Below are positions 1-13,800 of a stretch of 64,000 bases of DNA, piece after piece. The notes beneath the pieces were generated by a model. It was not told where the DNA came from and did no database searches. It saw only the letters and a program-made list of their open reading frames with translations. The DNA is from Anas platyrhynchos (Eukaryota > Chordata > Aves > Anseriformes > Anatidae): contig NC_092592.1 in the NCBI RefSeq assembly GCF_047663525.1, forward strand, positions 20,348,001 to 20,412,000, in the 5' to 3' direction. Both the position numbers and the translations under genes were made by a program. Each line of letters begins with the position of its first letter. Positions within the stretch are counted from its first letter, which is position 1.

Positions 1-1026
1 TCCACTGGGCTTCAGACTTTTCTACCTGCTTAGGGACAGTTATGCTACCAGGAGTGAGTTTCTAAAGCAGCTGCATGTTTGATGCTAGGCAAAAAGGAAG
101 GAAGGTAGGAGAGGGGATTGAAAGGAAATGAAGTAGGAAGTAAGATATCCTGACGTGTGTGCGCATTGTAGCCCTCCGAGGTACCCTGGATCAGATGGTA
201 ATAAGGGCTCAGGATTCTGCTCTGTGAAATGCTAGGTCCAGAAAAACTGTGAAAAAACCTGGGGCCAGATATTCAGCTCACGTAGGTCAGCCTTTCATCC
301 AGAAGCTGTTCAACACTTCATCCACATCACTGCATAAAATAGTTGTGATGTGGAAATGCGTCGTCTTTGCCCACGTGCAAAAACTCATGAACAAAGCTGC
401 TCCCATGCCCTTTCTCTTTAAAGGGAAGGTAAGAGTTCATTTAAAGAAATGACTTCATAGATAAAGCCATGCAGGGACTACAAAAGATCTACAATGCCTC
501 ATTTACTTTTCCTATCAGTACTTGCTTTTCATCACCTGTATGTGTGCAGAGCACTACTGACCAAACAGTTTGCAAATTACTTGTTGCAATCTGAAATCCA
601 CTCAAATCTCCAGAAATACACATTTAGTTTTGCACATTTTTTTCTGCTGCTGCCTCAGAATACATTTAATCAGAAGAAATAGTTTAGCCTTAAATTAATG
701 TATTGTGCTTATCTGTGTCTGCATGCAAGTAATCACTAAAATTCATGTGACTTTTTGTACTGTTTCCTACCTACCTACTAAATCAGAACTCTGTGCATTT
801 GTAACCCTCCCCCGAAGGACACAGAGTCTGTGAAACAAAACACTTCTGTTACAGCAAAGTCTACAAGAAAGTCTCATATAGCTTAAGAAAAACAAACCAG
901 GGCTGCCCCCTTCTACTGCGTTACTATATAGACAGCTTTCAATCCCACATCCCTCAGGCAATGCAGTATAGATTAGACTGAGCTTTGCAGCCCCTTGTGA
1001 CTTTCTACTTGTTTTCCTTTATGCAG
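1..1026. other. Intron or upstream sequence of the C8orf58-like gene
   Basis: This precedes the first supported exon. I see no exon whose phase would join to 1027 and no recognisable repeat. Confidence 0.4.
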
Positions 1027-1880
1027 GTAAGAAGAGCCCACCTGCTGAGGACAAAGTAGTGCTAACACACATGAAGATACTGACCAACGAAGGAATTCAG
1101 AACCCAGCGCTAACACCAGAGACCCCCACTGATGCAGCCTGCACCGAAGAGCCCCATCTCCCTGGTGCCAGCCTCCCCCAGGACTGCCAGGGAAGTCCCA
1201 ATGCTGTGGCCCCGGAGGCAGACCCAGACTGTGCAGATGCCCCGGCAGGCACAGACTATGTAGCCACACTGCCTGACCTCAGCACCTTTGAGTCCAAGTG
1301 CCAGCTTCACAGATTCTCCAAATTTGAGTCTGAGGACTCAGGGGTCGAATTGCCAAGTGGGGCTAATTCTCCATCGACGCCAACAGGTTCAGAGAAGAGC
1401 TTTGTGCTTCACAACAGAGACTCATTTTGCGACTCGGGCGTGCTTAGCACCTCTTCGTCCCCAGAAATTGACCATCTGATAACGAGAACATGTAAAGAAC
1501 GTGCCAGAAAAGTCAGTCACCAAGGTCCAGAGAGTGAAAAGCAAGCTGAGTGCTACAGCCAGGAGTCTGATGCTGTGCAGGTTCCCACAGCTCCCCTTGA
1601 CAACTTCAGTGTCCCTCAGGAAGGAGAAAATCCTGGTGAACATTTTGACCAGAGCGAAAGGCAATCTCTGGAAAAGGAACCTGCACCAGAGATGGACCTA
1701 CCCAGGGAAAGCACTCTTCCCACCCCAGATCCTGTAGAAGAGCCAAAGACAATTGCTGACAATTACCCAGAGAGCTTTGGCAGCATGCAAGACCTTCAGA
1801 TCCCTGGGCATCCACTGAAGAAGTACCCCACAAGTGACAGCCTGGATGAATACATGGATGAATGCTGTCGACTGAGTGAG
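1027..1880 (+). CDS. C8orf58-like, large Ser/Pro/Glu-rich exon
   Basis: This exon has acceptor tttatgcag and donor gtaagg. It enters in phase 1 (two bases complete the first codon) and leaves in phase 0. It encodes 284 residues of low-complexity acidic sequence, ending in SLDEYMDECCRLSE. An open reading continuing to 1979 is intron read-through. Confidence 0.85.
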
Positions 1881-4800
1881 GTAAGGAAGGCACCTGAACT
1901 GAATCTTGTAGCTAGGCCTGTCCAAATACCTCTGTCAGAGTGCTGTTATCTGTCTCAGGTCAGGACACGTCTGAGTTAGAAAATCTCCCCTGAAACTGCT
2001 GTGAGCAGCAAATTGTGGCAGTTGATGTTTAAGGTCTCTTTTCATAGCAGTGAAATTCTGAAGTGATTCCCGTGTAGTCTCTAGGTAAGGATGACTAACA
2101 GTTCAGGAGGGTCTGATGTTTTCAAAAAGCTTTAGATTAAAGCATGTGCTTGCGTCTGTGCTTCAAGTGAAAACTGTAAGGTAAGTCACCTTGCAGAGCC
2201 ACACCAGCTCTGATACATGGGGTGGGAGCAGAACACAGTTTCAAGGTCAGGTTATTCCTGTTCCTGGGAAAAGCTGAATGGGCGCTCTGGGGCTCTGAAG
2301 TTTGGGAATAATTCATCTAAAGGGTAGTTCATTTCTGTCCAGGTCTGAAGCTGTCTCAAGAGCCAGCCCTTGAATATTGAGTGGACAGGGATTTAATGTA
2401 TAAATTCAAATCTTTGCTGGGGTAGAGCTGGAGCTCCCGCTTTGCTTTGCTAGAACAGCTGTGATGGAAACTCTTGTGTTCAGAGACTGACCTAACTGCA
2501 AAGACATAATATTTCCAGCAGTTGTCCTACTCCAGACTAGCTCTTTCTCCATTAACCAGGTACACTGTGCAACACACAGGAGAATAAAATGCCCTCTGTG
2601 CCCCCGCTCCCACACTGAATGCTGGCAAGTGCTCAGGCCAGAGCTGTGCCCAGAGGCACACAGGCACGCTGACAGATCGCAGGCCTGCTGCTGCAGGGGT
2701 TCCAGAAGCCAGTGACAGAAAGATCTCACTGGGGGGTTAATGCCTGAGTAAGAGCCAGACCAAAGTCCCCATGGGCAGAGGGAAAGGAGAGGGCAGGCTA
2801 GGTGCAGAGGGACACATGAAACGGTGCATAATGGTGACTTTTACAGACAGATACAGCACGCTGCTCTTCTCTCTGCTGCTCGTTTTCCTTCTGCATCAGA
2901 GCAGTGGGGTGTACCACTCACATTTTCTTTTTTCACTTTGAGAGGGAAGAAAGAGGTCAGAAAGATGTGATGTAGTGAAGTCTTGGATCCTAAATATGTG
3001 TTTAAGCATCCTAGCTGCCTCCTATTTTAGAGGGCATTAGGTGCTTGGATGCCTTAAAGAAAGCCAGTATTTCCTGTGTTTTGGGAAACTGCAATTTCTG
3101 ATGGCTCAACCTGAAAGATGACACAGGGAGCAGCTGCCAGAAAGTGCCACCCCAAGCCCCCCGAGAGGCAGGACGTGTTAGAGGCACTGCCGAGGGAGCC
3201 GCTCCATGCTCACATCAGGCCTGGAGATGCAGCCTGGAGGATCAGAATTTGGGGCCATGTTTCTGGGCATGCCCAGCCATCGCTTCCCATCCAGGGTAAC
3301 AGCGATGGATTGGAAGGCAGAGAGAGCCAAGTGAGAGGTGTTGCTGTGCACATGATGAGTGTATTTCACCATGACCTCTGCCCAGGCCCTGAACCACGAG
3401 GTGATGGCCACCCTCTCCAGCAGGCTAAACCCTCCCAAGCAGTGAGGAAGGTCAGAGATGGCACTGTAGGCCAGGCCTGTCTCCCTTAACACTAAGTGTC
3501 TGGGCAGCACAAGCATGCATGATCAAACTGAGCACCCTCTTCTTCCCCAGAGCTGTCTCACTTTTTGGGGGAGGTGGGAGGAAGAGACTTTGCATGGTTC
3601 CCAGACAGCAACCTGGCCTTCTGACAGATGGTTCAGAAAAGATTGGAGCAGGAGACTTTGAACACAAGGAGACTTTTTATGAAGTTACCCAAATTCTCCG
3701 TTGCTCTCTGGAGGTCTTGCAGCTAACTTGATCTCATCCAACAGCTCTGGCTGCCCATGAAATTCCTTTAAATCCCATGCGAAATGGAGACTCAGTTTCC
3801 CAAAGCAGAGCATTTAAATAAACAAAAGAATAAATTAGAAAGAGGCTGAAGAGGAAATGAAGGCTTGGTGGCTTATCTCCCCTCCTTTTTAATATCCTCA
3901 CTGGCTGAGCGCTAAAGCTCTGTGCCCCAGAGCACTTTTCTGTGTTTGTTTTCTGAGCTGTATAAATACAGCTGTGACCTGGACACCAGGGAAGCTTGCC
4001 CCTCTTCACAGAGCCCCTCCAGGCTGCTGTATCTCAGGAGCAGCACTCTGCTGACTGCTGGGATGACAGGCAATGCCCAGTGCCCAGTGCTGCTGCTGCT
4101 GTGGTTTGTGCCTCAGAGCACAGGGACAGCAACAGAGCTTTGTGCCCTCTCTAAACCTGCACAAGGTTTTCCTGTCCTTGCTGTCATGCAATTGTTCTGT
4201 CGATCATGCAACAGAGGCAGGGTGAGACCCAGATGGCCCTCTATCCATGTACCTTGGTTTGCCCCAGCTGAGGCTCTGCTCCAGGCTGACACAGTGGTTT
4301 TCACATGTTCCTGTCACCTGTCCAAGATGCAACACGGTTGTTAGGAGCCAACCTTTTCTGTGTGTCCCTGAGACCCTGCCAGTCAATGGAAATGCAGTCA
4401 GTGTTGTCTAAAAGACAGCAGGCTAGTACAAAGTATTCCCACTCCGCTTGGCAAACAGCATGCCCCTTCAAATTAATTCCCAGTGCATTAAATTTGTATT
4501 GATATAAACCAGTGCAAGCACTCTTGCCTGTCTATTTAATGCCAGGTGAAAGTATTATTTAATTATAGGTGAATTATTAAGTCCCAAGCACCAGGAGTGC
4601 AGATGAGTTTCCCTGACCCCACTGGCTGTGGCAATGGCACTGAGTTTACCGGCATGCTGCTGCCCAGCAAGGAGGCAGTGCTGGATGAGGATGGCCCCCA
4701 ACATCCTCCAGCCTCCCTCGCTGCTGAGGCTGCTTCTGAGAGAAGGGGAGGGAAAATGCTGAAAGAGAGAGGCTGGAAAAGACCAAACGTTTTGGTGGTT

Positions 4801-7800
4801 TAGATTCATTTGGTGAATGGGTTTGGCTTAAAATATACATCACACCATTTCAGTCTGGCACTTCTTAAACAAATCTTTCTGATCTTTTATTTTGTACTGT
4901 CATTATTTTGAAATGTGTCTACATTTAAAAAGATGAAAGAGAGTGGAAGCTGTTAAACAACAAATGAAAGAACTTTGAAGCCTAAATAAAAGCATTTCCT
5001 TTTAAGCCAAATGAAATGTTTTGGGTCAGTTTGAAGACGCATAGCTTTTGATGCTTTTGCTTTGCAAACATTTCCTTGCGTTTCATAAAGTTTACATTTA
5101 AAGTCAGCCCAGACCCCTAGAAGAAGAGACAGGGTGGGAGCACTGTCGTCACTAAATGGAAAAAAAATAAAAAAATTAAAAAAAGGCTATTAATCACATA
5201 GCATTAATTATCCTTGTCCAAAGAAGTCAAAATACTTCTCTGGAGAGCGGCATGGTTCAGGGGAAGGATACAGCAAGCTGTGACGCTCTGCCCTGTGCGT
5301 GCCATACGGAGGAAACCAGAAGCTATCAGCCAGCATGACCACTCCTGGACATCAGGGTGGAGCAGTCAGAAATATACAGCACGATCCCTCTCTTTCCTGT
5401 TATTCACAAGCCTCGTGGTGCTGTCAGCTCCCACTGACAAATGTTTCCCGCTCAGCCTATGGCGTCACTGATCAGTCACCCCAAGCCCAAAATGTGCATT
5501 GTGTGATTACATTCCTCAGCTGTTGGCACGTTCACTGCATGCCATCCTCGCTGGCCATGCCAACATGGTGTGGGAGAGCGGGTAGGGATTTCTGGGAGGA
5601 TGAAGCACTGAGAGAAAGCAACGAACATCCAGGAACCTAAGTCACTGCAAGGAATATTGGCGAGCTCTCATCTGAATGAAGCAAGTCCCACCACCAGCTC
5701 CAGCTGTTGCTGCCAGGTCCAGCGCAGAGCTGTTTTCCATCAAGCCCAACTGAAGAAACGCATCAAAGCAACAGATCAGGACTGAGATCTGGCAGGACAG
5801 AGTGCCGAGTAGATGATCAGTAACAAAGATTTTTATTTTATCTCAGTTGGGCACGGGACTGGTAAACATCTGTCTTTCCTGCAGCTCCCACTGAACTTCA
5901 TACCTCTGTAGTGACCGGGTACAGCAGCAAGACAGAGGGACTCTGGTGACTTCAGAAGTGTGATTTTATACCAGTCAAAATACTGGCTCTAGATAAGAGC
6001 TAAAGTTGCCACTACATATATTGACTCTGTATTTTTAGGCTTCCTATGAAATACGTGAGCTAGCAGAGCTGTGAGGATTTATTGCTAACTGAGCAGGGCT
6101 CTGTGTGCTAAAAACCTGTCCCCAAAACTTAGGTGAGTACTCACAAGGGCAGAGATCTTCAGTATCTTCAGTTCCCTTAACTCCATAGGGTCAAATCCTT
6201 AGTAGGAGCAGCACAGTATGGCTGAGGGCCTTGCCATCCTTTTCTTTCAGCTGAGGTCTGGTTCCCTCTGATGTACCTGAAAGCAAAAGCTGGCACCTAT
6301 TTGTACGTTATGTTGTTGCTTTCCTATTGCAGCTTTAACCATCTGATTTTTAAGTTGTGCCTACCTCATCCTCTGCATCTTCACCTTCAAAAAAGTAGGT
6401 GAGATGATTTTCCTTCTCAATAGGTTTCAGGTACCCCAAAATGGGTACATGGCTTTTGTTCCAATACTACTTAACAATCTCCATATGGGGAATGGGAAAA
6501 ATGTCATCCCCATTAGGTGAATGTTTTGGGAAGCTTGTTTTGGGAGGACAGAGACAGAAAGGGACTCCTCCTGGAAAATGTTTGCAGTTTTCCTGTGGTA
6601 GCTCCCCCTCAACTTCAAGCATAAAACTCTGATAGTTGCTGAGAGGAACATATTCAGACCAGTAAGTGACAGAGCAGGTTCTGTGCTGCACATGGTATGA
6701 CCAGAAGATAGGGATGTGTAGGTGTTTCCAGTCTACAGAACAAAAGGGTCCAGGAAGAGTCCCTGGAGAGGCCTTTTCTGAGGGCAACCCCCTCATTTTG
6801 GGGGCATCCTGCCAAATGACACATTTTCTGTGTTGAATGCCTGCCATGTCTGAGCAATCCCGATGCTAACGGGCATTGTGGCAGGGCAAGCAAGGTGAAG
6901 CATCTCTTTAAAAGCTTTTACCCTTGCATGCTGACCACAGAGATGGCTGGCCCTACATGGATCGGCAAGCACTGCTGGCTCTGCCTGGTTGGCCTTCTGC
7001 TCATTTGCACTTGCTGGGATCACTGCAACAAAAAGCCAATTAATTCCCTATTAAATAGCCCAAACTTCCTGCCCTGAGCATCCTCTGAAGGAGGGCTGTG
7101 AGATGGGGAAATGGGGTTCTCTAGCAGAAGGGGAACAGTTAAATGTGCAGAAAGAGGGTACAGTGTGTCAGAAAGCCTACATTTTCAAGGGGAACGAGGA
7201 ACTTCTGACTACCCATTTTGGGGCAGCTTAGAAAAGCCAAATTTTCAGAAGCTGACACGTACTTTCTGAAAAACCTTCTCCTGAAGCTGTGCACGCCAGA
7301 GCCACTAACTGCTTTCAGATACTTGAGGAACAGCACAGTGGAGTCCAGCTCTTCCCAGTGGGTGCCAGCTGGGCTCTGTTCCCCCTGCAAGCCCTAGGAT
7401 GGTCCTTTCCTGCAGCACTGGTACACCAAGGGCTCAGTTCTGCGGCTGTGACCTCTGTCCTGCCGCCGCTCCTACAGGCGCTGCCCGAGGAGCACTGAAG
7501 TCATAAATGTGAGGGGCAGACCGGCTCGGAGTTACTGTAGCTTTTCATATGATTTCATGTGACCTCTGTCCCAGCTTCAGACACAAAAGCATCTGGACAT
7601 AATAATGCCTATTTATAAACAACATTGTATCATCATTTGTTTAAAGAGAAGTAAATCCTAATGCTGATTATTTTTGAACGCACCATGAGCTTTCTGACAT
7701 AATGAAAAGACAGGAAGAGTCCCAAGGCTGGCATTTCCCCAAAAATGTAGATTGTTGTGGGAAAGGAGACAGAGTAGGCTTCCTGCTTTTGTAGAGGGAA

Positions 7801-10800
7801 CTTATTTTTTGAAGTAAGATAAACTTAGAGTACTGCTTTTGTAAAGACTGAAGCTTATTTTACTTACCGATATCACACGCACGCCAGCAAGCAGCGCCAA
7901 GGTGGAAGTGAGACGCTGTCCGTATTTGCTAGCAGCAAATAGCTGTCCATATTTGCCCTGCCTGTGCACGGGCCCATCCATCCATACCATGCAGTAGGGT
8001 CTCACCTGTTTGTAGGGGTGCTGTCACCAGGAAAAAAAAATAAAAACCTGGGAGGCTCTCACAAGGTTTCCCTCATTTCCCTCAGTGTCAGCCTGTGATC
8101 AGTCCCTCTGATGGAGCTTCTTGTGGGCTAATTTAGAGAAGAGCCGTGAGCCAGCAATGTACAGCTCAGTACGATCACAACCAAAGCTCCTTGCAGGTGA
8201 AAGCCTGAGAGTCTTTACCCCAGCCCACACAACCACAAGGAGCTGGTAAGGACTGCCCTGCCTCTGCGCCCTAGCCCAAGCTGTGTTGTCATTGCAGGTG
8301 AACCAAGGGAACAGCAAGGCCCTGGGATCAGGCCTGGGATACCTGGAACACATCTGCCAACTGATAGAGAAGATTGGGCAGCTGCAGGAGCACAACCTGC
8401 GGCTCCAGAAGCAGGTCTGCAGCTTGCAGAAAGAGCAGAAGATGAGCCAGCTAAAAGAGGTAAGCAGACACCAGAGAATCTTTCATTAAATGATATAACT
8501 CAAAGCCCACATGCAGTTTCAAGTCCATCTAAGAGATGATGCTAACTTACTTGACCCCTTACCCACCTGGGCTGGGTGTTCTGGTCTTCAGGGAACCTCT
8601 GCCCACCATGGTGGGCTCAGCTTCCCTTAGGTCAGCCTTCTTGTTCCTTTTTGCTCTCAGATGTCCTAGTTGCCATTTGCTTGCCTCTGGTGAGTTACAG
8701 AGTCCCCTCGCCTCAGGCGATGGACAGCTCAGTTGGTAGCTTTTGCTTCTCTGCAGTTGAAAACTTCCCAAGAAGGCACCTCCTTCTGTCAGTGCTATCA
8801 AAACAAAATGTTTCCATGGACCTCCCTAGCAATTGCATTTTGAATTAAAAGCTCTTATCCTTCTGATTTCAAGCTGTCAAAATCCCAGAATTTTCCACAA
8901 AATGGATACAATAGGAAGTAGTGGCAGTACCACTGCCCACCACTGCCCAACCCTGATGCTCCCTTTCCCTCCCTGCTCTTCTGAGCTGCTAAATGAAAAT
9001 CTCTGACATGAACATCTCAGTGTTCCCATTTGTCTTTTTTTTTTTTTTTATAAAGAGAGCCAGAGCTAGCTGTGGAATTTGATTTAAATTTTCAAATCAT
9101 TTCATCTTCCTCCTAAACAGCATTTTTTTTTTTTTTAGCCCCTGCATACTCTGTTCAGCTCCACCCCACCTTTTATTCTTGGGTCCTTTTCTTTGGCCAC
9201 TACACCAGGTTTCCAGCTTTTTGCCACCCCCCACTTTTTCCCTTTGTATTTTTTGTATCACCCCCAAAGGAACAGAAGGGGTTTGTCACACTCAGCTATC
9301 TCATCCCCACCATGCTGTGGTGACTCTTTCATTCTGCTGACAGCGTCGTTCCTCCCCTGGTGCTGCTCTCCCACCTGCTGGGGCTGGATCTGCAGTAGGT
9401 GACCGACTCCTCAGAGCCAAAGCCAAGTCATGAGTCAGGTTGCAGAACAGCGTAGCCTGTCATTTCCATGTACCCATCTCTGATTCTCAGAGGAATGCAG
9501 CCTCCTACATAGAGCCTGGGAATTGTTAGCACATTTCCTGAAGCTCTACAACTGAGTCATTGCTCAAAGTAACTCTTCCAAGCTGAAAATTCAGGGTCAA
9601 ATCCTCATCTGGTGTAAAGGCCTCCTCCTCCCCAGCTCCCACTGAAATGAAAGGCACTGTTCTTTCACGTAAATATTTGAAACCGGTCTTTTCAGTATTT
9701 TCCAAGGTCTCTCACCACAGCCTTCTCAACTGCACAAGTCTCATGATACTCAGCAGGGAATTGGACCCCTGACTATAACACTCAGCACTTGCTCTACAAA
9801 ATGGTGCTGTCTCTCTTGGGTATCCTTGTAATGCCTGTGTGCCTGCTTCTCCTATATCCAAGTAGCTCTCAATCATTTCCTTTTTCAGTCCCATAGCATC
9901 TCTGTGTAGAAGAGAACCACTACTACTCTCATTTGCCATGGGAGATGGTGGTTGCTGTCCACATCACAATCTGGGGGGCATTCTCAGGTTACTTTCCAAA
10001 CCACATTCACTCTCCATGCAGAGTGAGAGCATAGAAAAGTTTCCATGCCCAGGAAAGACACAACACATTCCCAGCACAGAAATGGGTTACTGGGGTAATA
10101 AGAGCTGGTTTGGGGGATGGACAGAAACTGATGATATTTCCAGAAACACTCAGACTATGCAGGTTCCTAAAGCTGATAGAGCTATACTGGTTTCTTCTAT
10201 AAAGCACCAGGCAGTCTATAACACCAAAGGCTGATAGCAGTCCATAGCTTGCAGGACTAGCCTTCATCAGGTAGGATGACTGAAAACTTCAAACATTTGA
10301 GAAACCTTTTGTCATAACTCTCCTAAGCATGTCTTGCCCAGAGAAGTAGTTAATCTTTTGCAAAATTCTGTGCAGAACACAGCTTTTACCAAAGGAACCA
10401 TGGATTAAAAAAAGAAAAAAAAAAAGTGTTGATCCTGGGATGCACAGGGAGCACATACTCCACATCCTTTGCTTCAAAAGGAAGTGCTCAATGCCATAGG
10501 CCAAAAGCAACATATTTAATCAGATTTTCAAAGCACTCGTCAAAGGCATAGGTACTGCAAAGTGCCATGCTGCTGTGGCAACTTATCCAAATGACATATT
10601 ACATTAAATCTGTCAATCACTTGTGGGTCTAAACTGGTGTTGGCTTGTCCAAGTTCCAACACAGTGTGATTCTCTTTCCACTTTGACTGTACAAAGCTGT
10701 TCTTTGCTTCCTGCCCTCCTAAACTCTTGCACAACATGATCATGCAAATCTGAAAATCTCCCCTTTCCACCACATCAGCTACAGAAGTACACCAGCTAAA

Positions 10801-13800
10801 GTACCACATACAGTGAGTGTTTGATAACACATAAGCAAACTATGACCTCCCATCAATAAAAATACAAGATACTGTTGTCTGTGCGTGTTCCAAATCAAAT
10901 AACATTATCATAAAATGTGAGTCACTGTTATAATCGATTTGTTTATTTACACAATTGCCTCAGCTGAGCAGCTATGTGTTCAGAAACTTGTCTTCAGCTT
11001 TTTCTGGGAAACAAACCCAAAAGATGCCGAGTAGTACCAGGCAATTCAAGGCAAACACCAACGAACCCATGAAAACTCTTGCATTACTGCCTCCAGGCTG
11101 CTCAGTTTTTTAGGGAGTAAAATTGCTTGTCTGGGTCTTGGGACAAGGCTGAGCTGGGATACTTGCAATTTGTCTGAGCCATTGCATTGCCCATTACCTT
11201 GAGCTGCTGCAGCCTGAAAGTCTGCATGCTTTCTTCTTTCTTGTCTGGTGTAGGAGTACCTCATGCAGCATTGCTCCTGCGGAGCTGCCAGCGTGTTCCT
11301 CAACTCGTACCAAGACATGAAGACATTTTTTGCAGGAAGAAGCAGACCTCACAGCCTCTTGGTTCAGACGGGAAACCCTTCTGATCTTTCCATCATCCCA
11401 GAAATAGGAGCCAACACCGAAAAGCTGAGCAGCTGCAGCGGTGAGTTCGACTGCCTCTAACCTGCCCTCCTGCTTGTCACCAGCTGGTGAGATAAGCTGA
11501 CCAGCAGCTTCCTTTTCCCTACGACAGACAGATGGGAATAGAGCAAAGTGTCAGCTTCCCAGCTAAGGCTTAGTTCCACTAAGAGGTGCTTTTTAAAATA
11601 CTTTGTCTACATCTAGGATTACTCCTTCATGTGTGAAGCAGGACTTCTTGCCCACTGTAGCTATGGCTACAGATATTGGGACAAATACGTTATCAAATGT
11701 CACTCTCTTTTGGAAACTTGGCATACCTGCCTGAATCCATTAGTGTAAGTCCTCCATGTGGCTGTAAAATCCTCCCAGCTGGGATGAGATTTTATCTAAG
11801 GTGGAAAGCCTTACACCTGTTATTAGTCTCCTACCCTCTCAAGCAGGCACAGAACATGCTCCTGGAGGATGACTTACTCTATAGACCATGTGGAAATAAG
11901 CCCCAGCTGCAAGGCTTGGAACCAGAGACCAACTTTTCCAGAAAGCTGAGAAAAAGTAGGCTAAGACTACTGACAATAAAACCAGCTGGAAAGTCTGTAT
12001 CCAACATTAGATGTGAATCAGCCCACTAAATGAGGCTGATTAGTTCATTTCAAACCCTGGACTTAAGCCTGCCTTCATACCTGGTGAAACACCACATCAA
12101 CACCTCCTAATGGGATTGAGTCGCTGTAAATGTCCTTTGGGATCTCTAGTGCTGAGCACTTCTTTCAGGGAAGAAACTCTTCCCTGACAGTTTCAGAGCA
12201 GGCCCAGAAAGAAAATAAGACCTTGAGGAAGCCATTAGAAAGTTTGCCCTGGCCAGACACTTGCTTGAATCATTTCCCTTCTTTGCACTAAAGCATGTCA
12301 TGAAGACACAAAAGGTTTCATCCCATCAGGAAGTCCTAAGGGGTTTCATCCAGTTTTGCCAGCACTGTCCAAAGGCTGTCCTAGCAGGACACTGCTGAGA
12401 AATGTGAGCAAGTCCTTGTGTTTCACTGCAGGAAGTGAGAGATACCCGGAATCAGGAAACAGCCAGCCAATGTCGGGGCTCAGGAAGCTGTCAAACAATA
12501 GGAACAACAAGGAGAATGAGTTCACAGAAGCTGGTAGCATGGCTGAGGGGCAGGCTTTTCCGTCAAAGGACCCTGCAGCCCGAAAGGTGAGTGATAAGCT
12601 TGGAGCCAGGCTCCGAGTGGGGTCGGTGGGGGAAGCAGGGAGAAGTTCTGCTCACGCAAGTGCAGAGCAAGGTACCAGGAGAACAAGCCAACATTGCCTG
12701 CTCCCGACCAGAGCTGGGGCTGTGTGGGCCGGGGTGCTCTGTATGTATCTGATCTCAGGCTTAAATAATGATGAAGGATATGCTGATGGGGCAAGAAAGG
12801 CACAGAACAGGTACCTGGTGCAGGGGAAAGAAGCACTGCAGGCAGCAACATGGGCTTTAGCCCTCACTAACTCCAGGTAGTTTGATGCATGAAGTCAGTT
12901 GTAAAGAGCCTTCACTACTGCTGCTAACAAGGATAAACCAAGCACACATTCATTACCATATAAAAAATTCTGTGTCAGTCCATAGCTGAAAAAACTTACT
13001 GCCAGACTGGCTGCATATCAGTGTAATTAACAGCAGCCCCCAAAGCTTGTTTCAGGGAAACCCTATCGCTGAATTCCAAGGAAGCCAGGACGAATGTTTT
13101 TCCTCTCCCTCTCTTTCCCATTGTTTGTGGCTGCCTCAGCACTTTGCTGTTCCAGTGGGGATCAGAAGTGCTAAAATGCCAGGGCAGAAGCCCTAATCAA
13201 AGTATTCCCAGCTCTACAGGAAAAAGGAAGGAGTAGGTCTCTCACGGGAAAGACTTTCTCATGAAGTTTCCACCCAAAGTTGCAAATGGGTTGTGAACAT
13301 TTGGATGGTCTTCAGGAACCCAGTCAAAGATGAATCCTGAAAGGTGCTCAGTGCTTGTGTCTAGCAAAGCTCTGGCTTTTAGCATTATTTCATGCATCAC
13401 AGTCCCATGATGGCTTCACAGGACTGCAGAATCAAGATCCACACTCCTTAAGCTGAATCTTAGCACTGTTTTCTTACACCACACCCTGGTATTGTTGCTC
13501 CTGCATTTTGTACTCTCAGCATGGAGTGCCCCATTTCCTTCTACAGCTGCAGCACTGTATGGGGGTCCTGCCACACCAATCAAGGTGCTATATACACGAA
13601 CTGACAGTCTAAATACAAAAGAGAGGCAAAAGGTAAAGGAAACAAAATTGTCATGCACATGTGAGGGACAGAACCACAAAGGGATAGAGGACTTGAATAA
13701 GGCCATGGGTGAAGCCTAGGGCAGAGCTGAGAACAGAGCCCAGCCTGGTCTCACTGTCATGTTATTTACCAGTTTATTTCCCTTTGTTTTTAGGGTCTGG

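Noticed and set aside
287-428. Possible upstream exon of the C8orf58-like gene (acceptor cacgtag, donor gtaaga at 429)
   Set aside because: The open frames end in phase 0 or 2, but the exon at 1027 needs phase 1, and the sequence has no resemblance to the family N-terminus.
3922-4344. A 140-codon plus-strand open frame with overlapping minus-strand frames
   Set aside because: It is intronic, overlapped by equally long frames on the other strand, and has no recognisable domain.
12356-12880. A 174-codon plus-strand open frame
   Set aside because: It contains the real exon 12432-12586 but runs into intron on both sides; only the exon part, with its splice sites, is coding.
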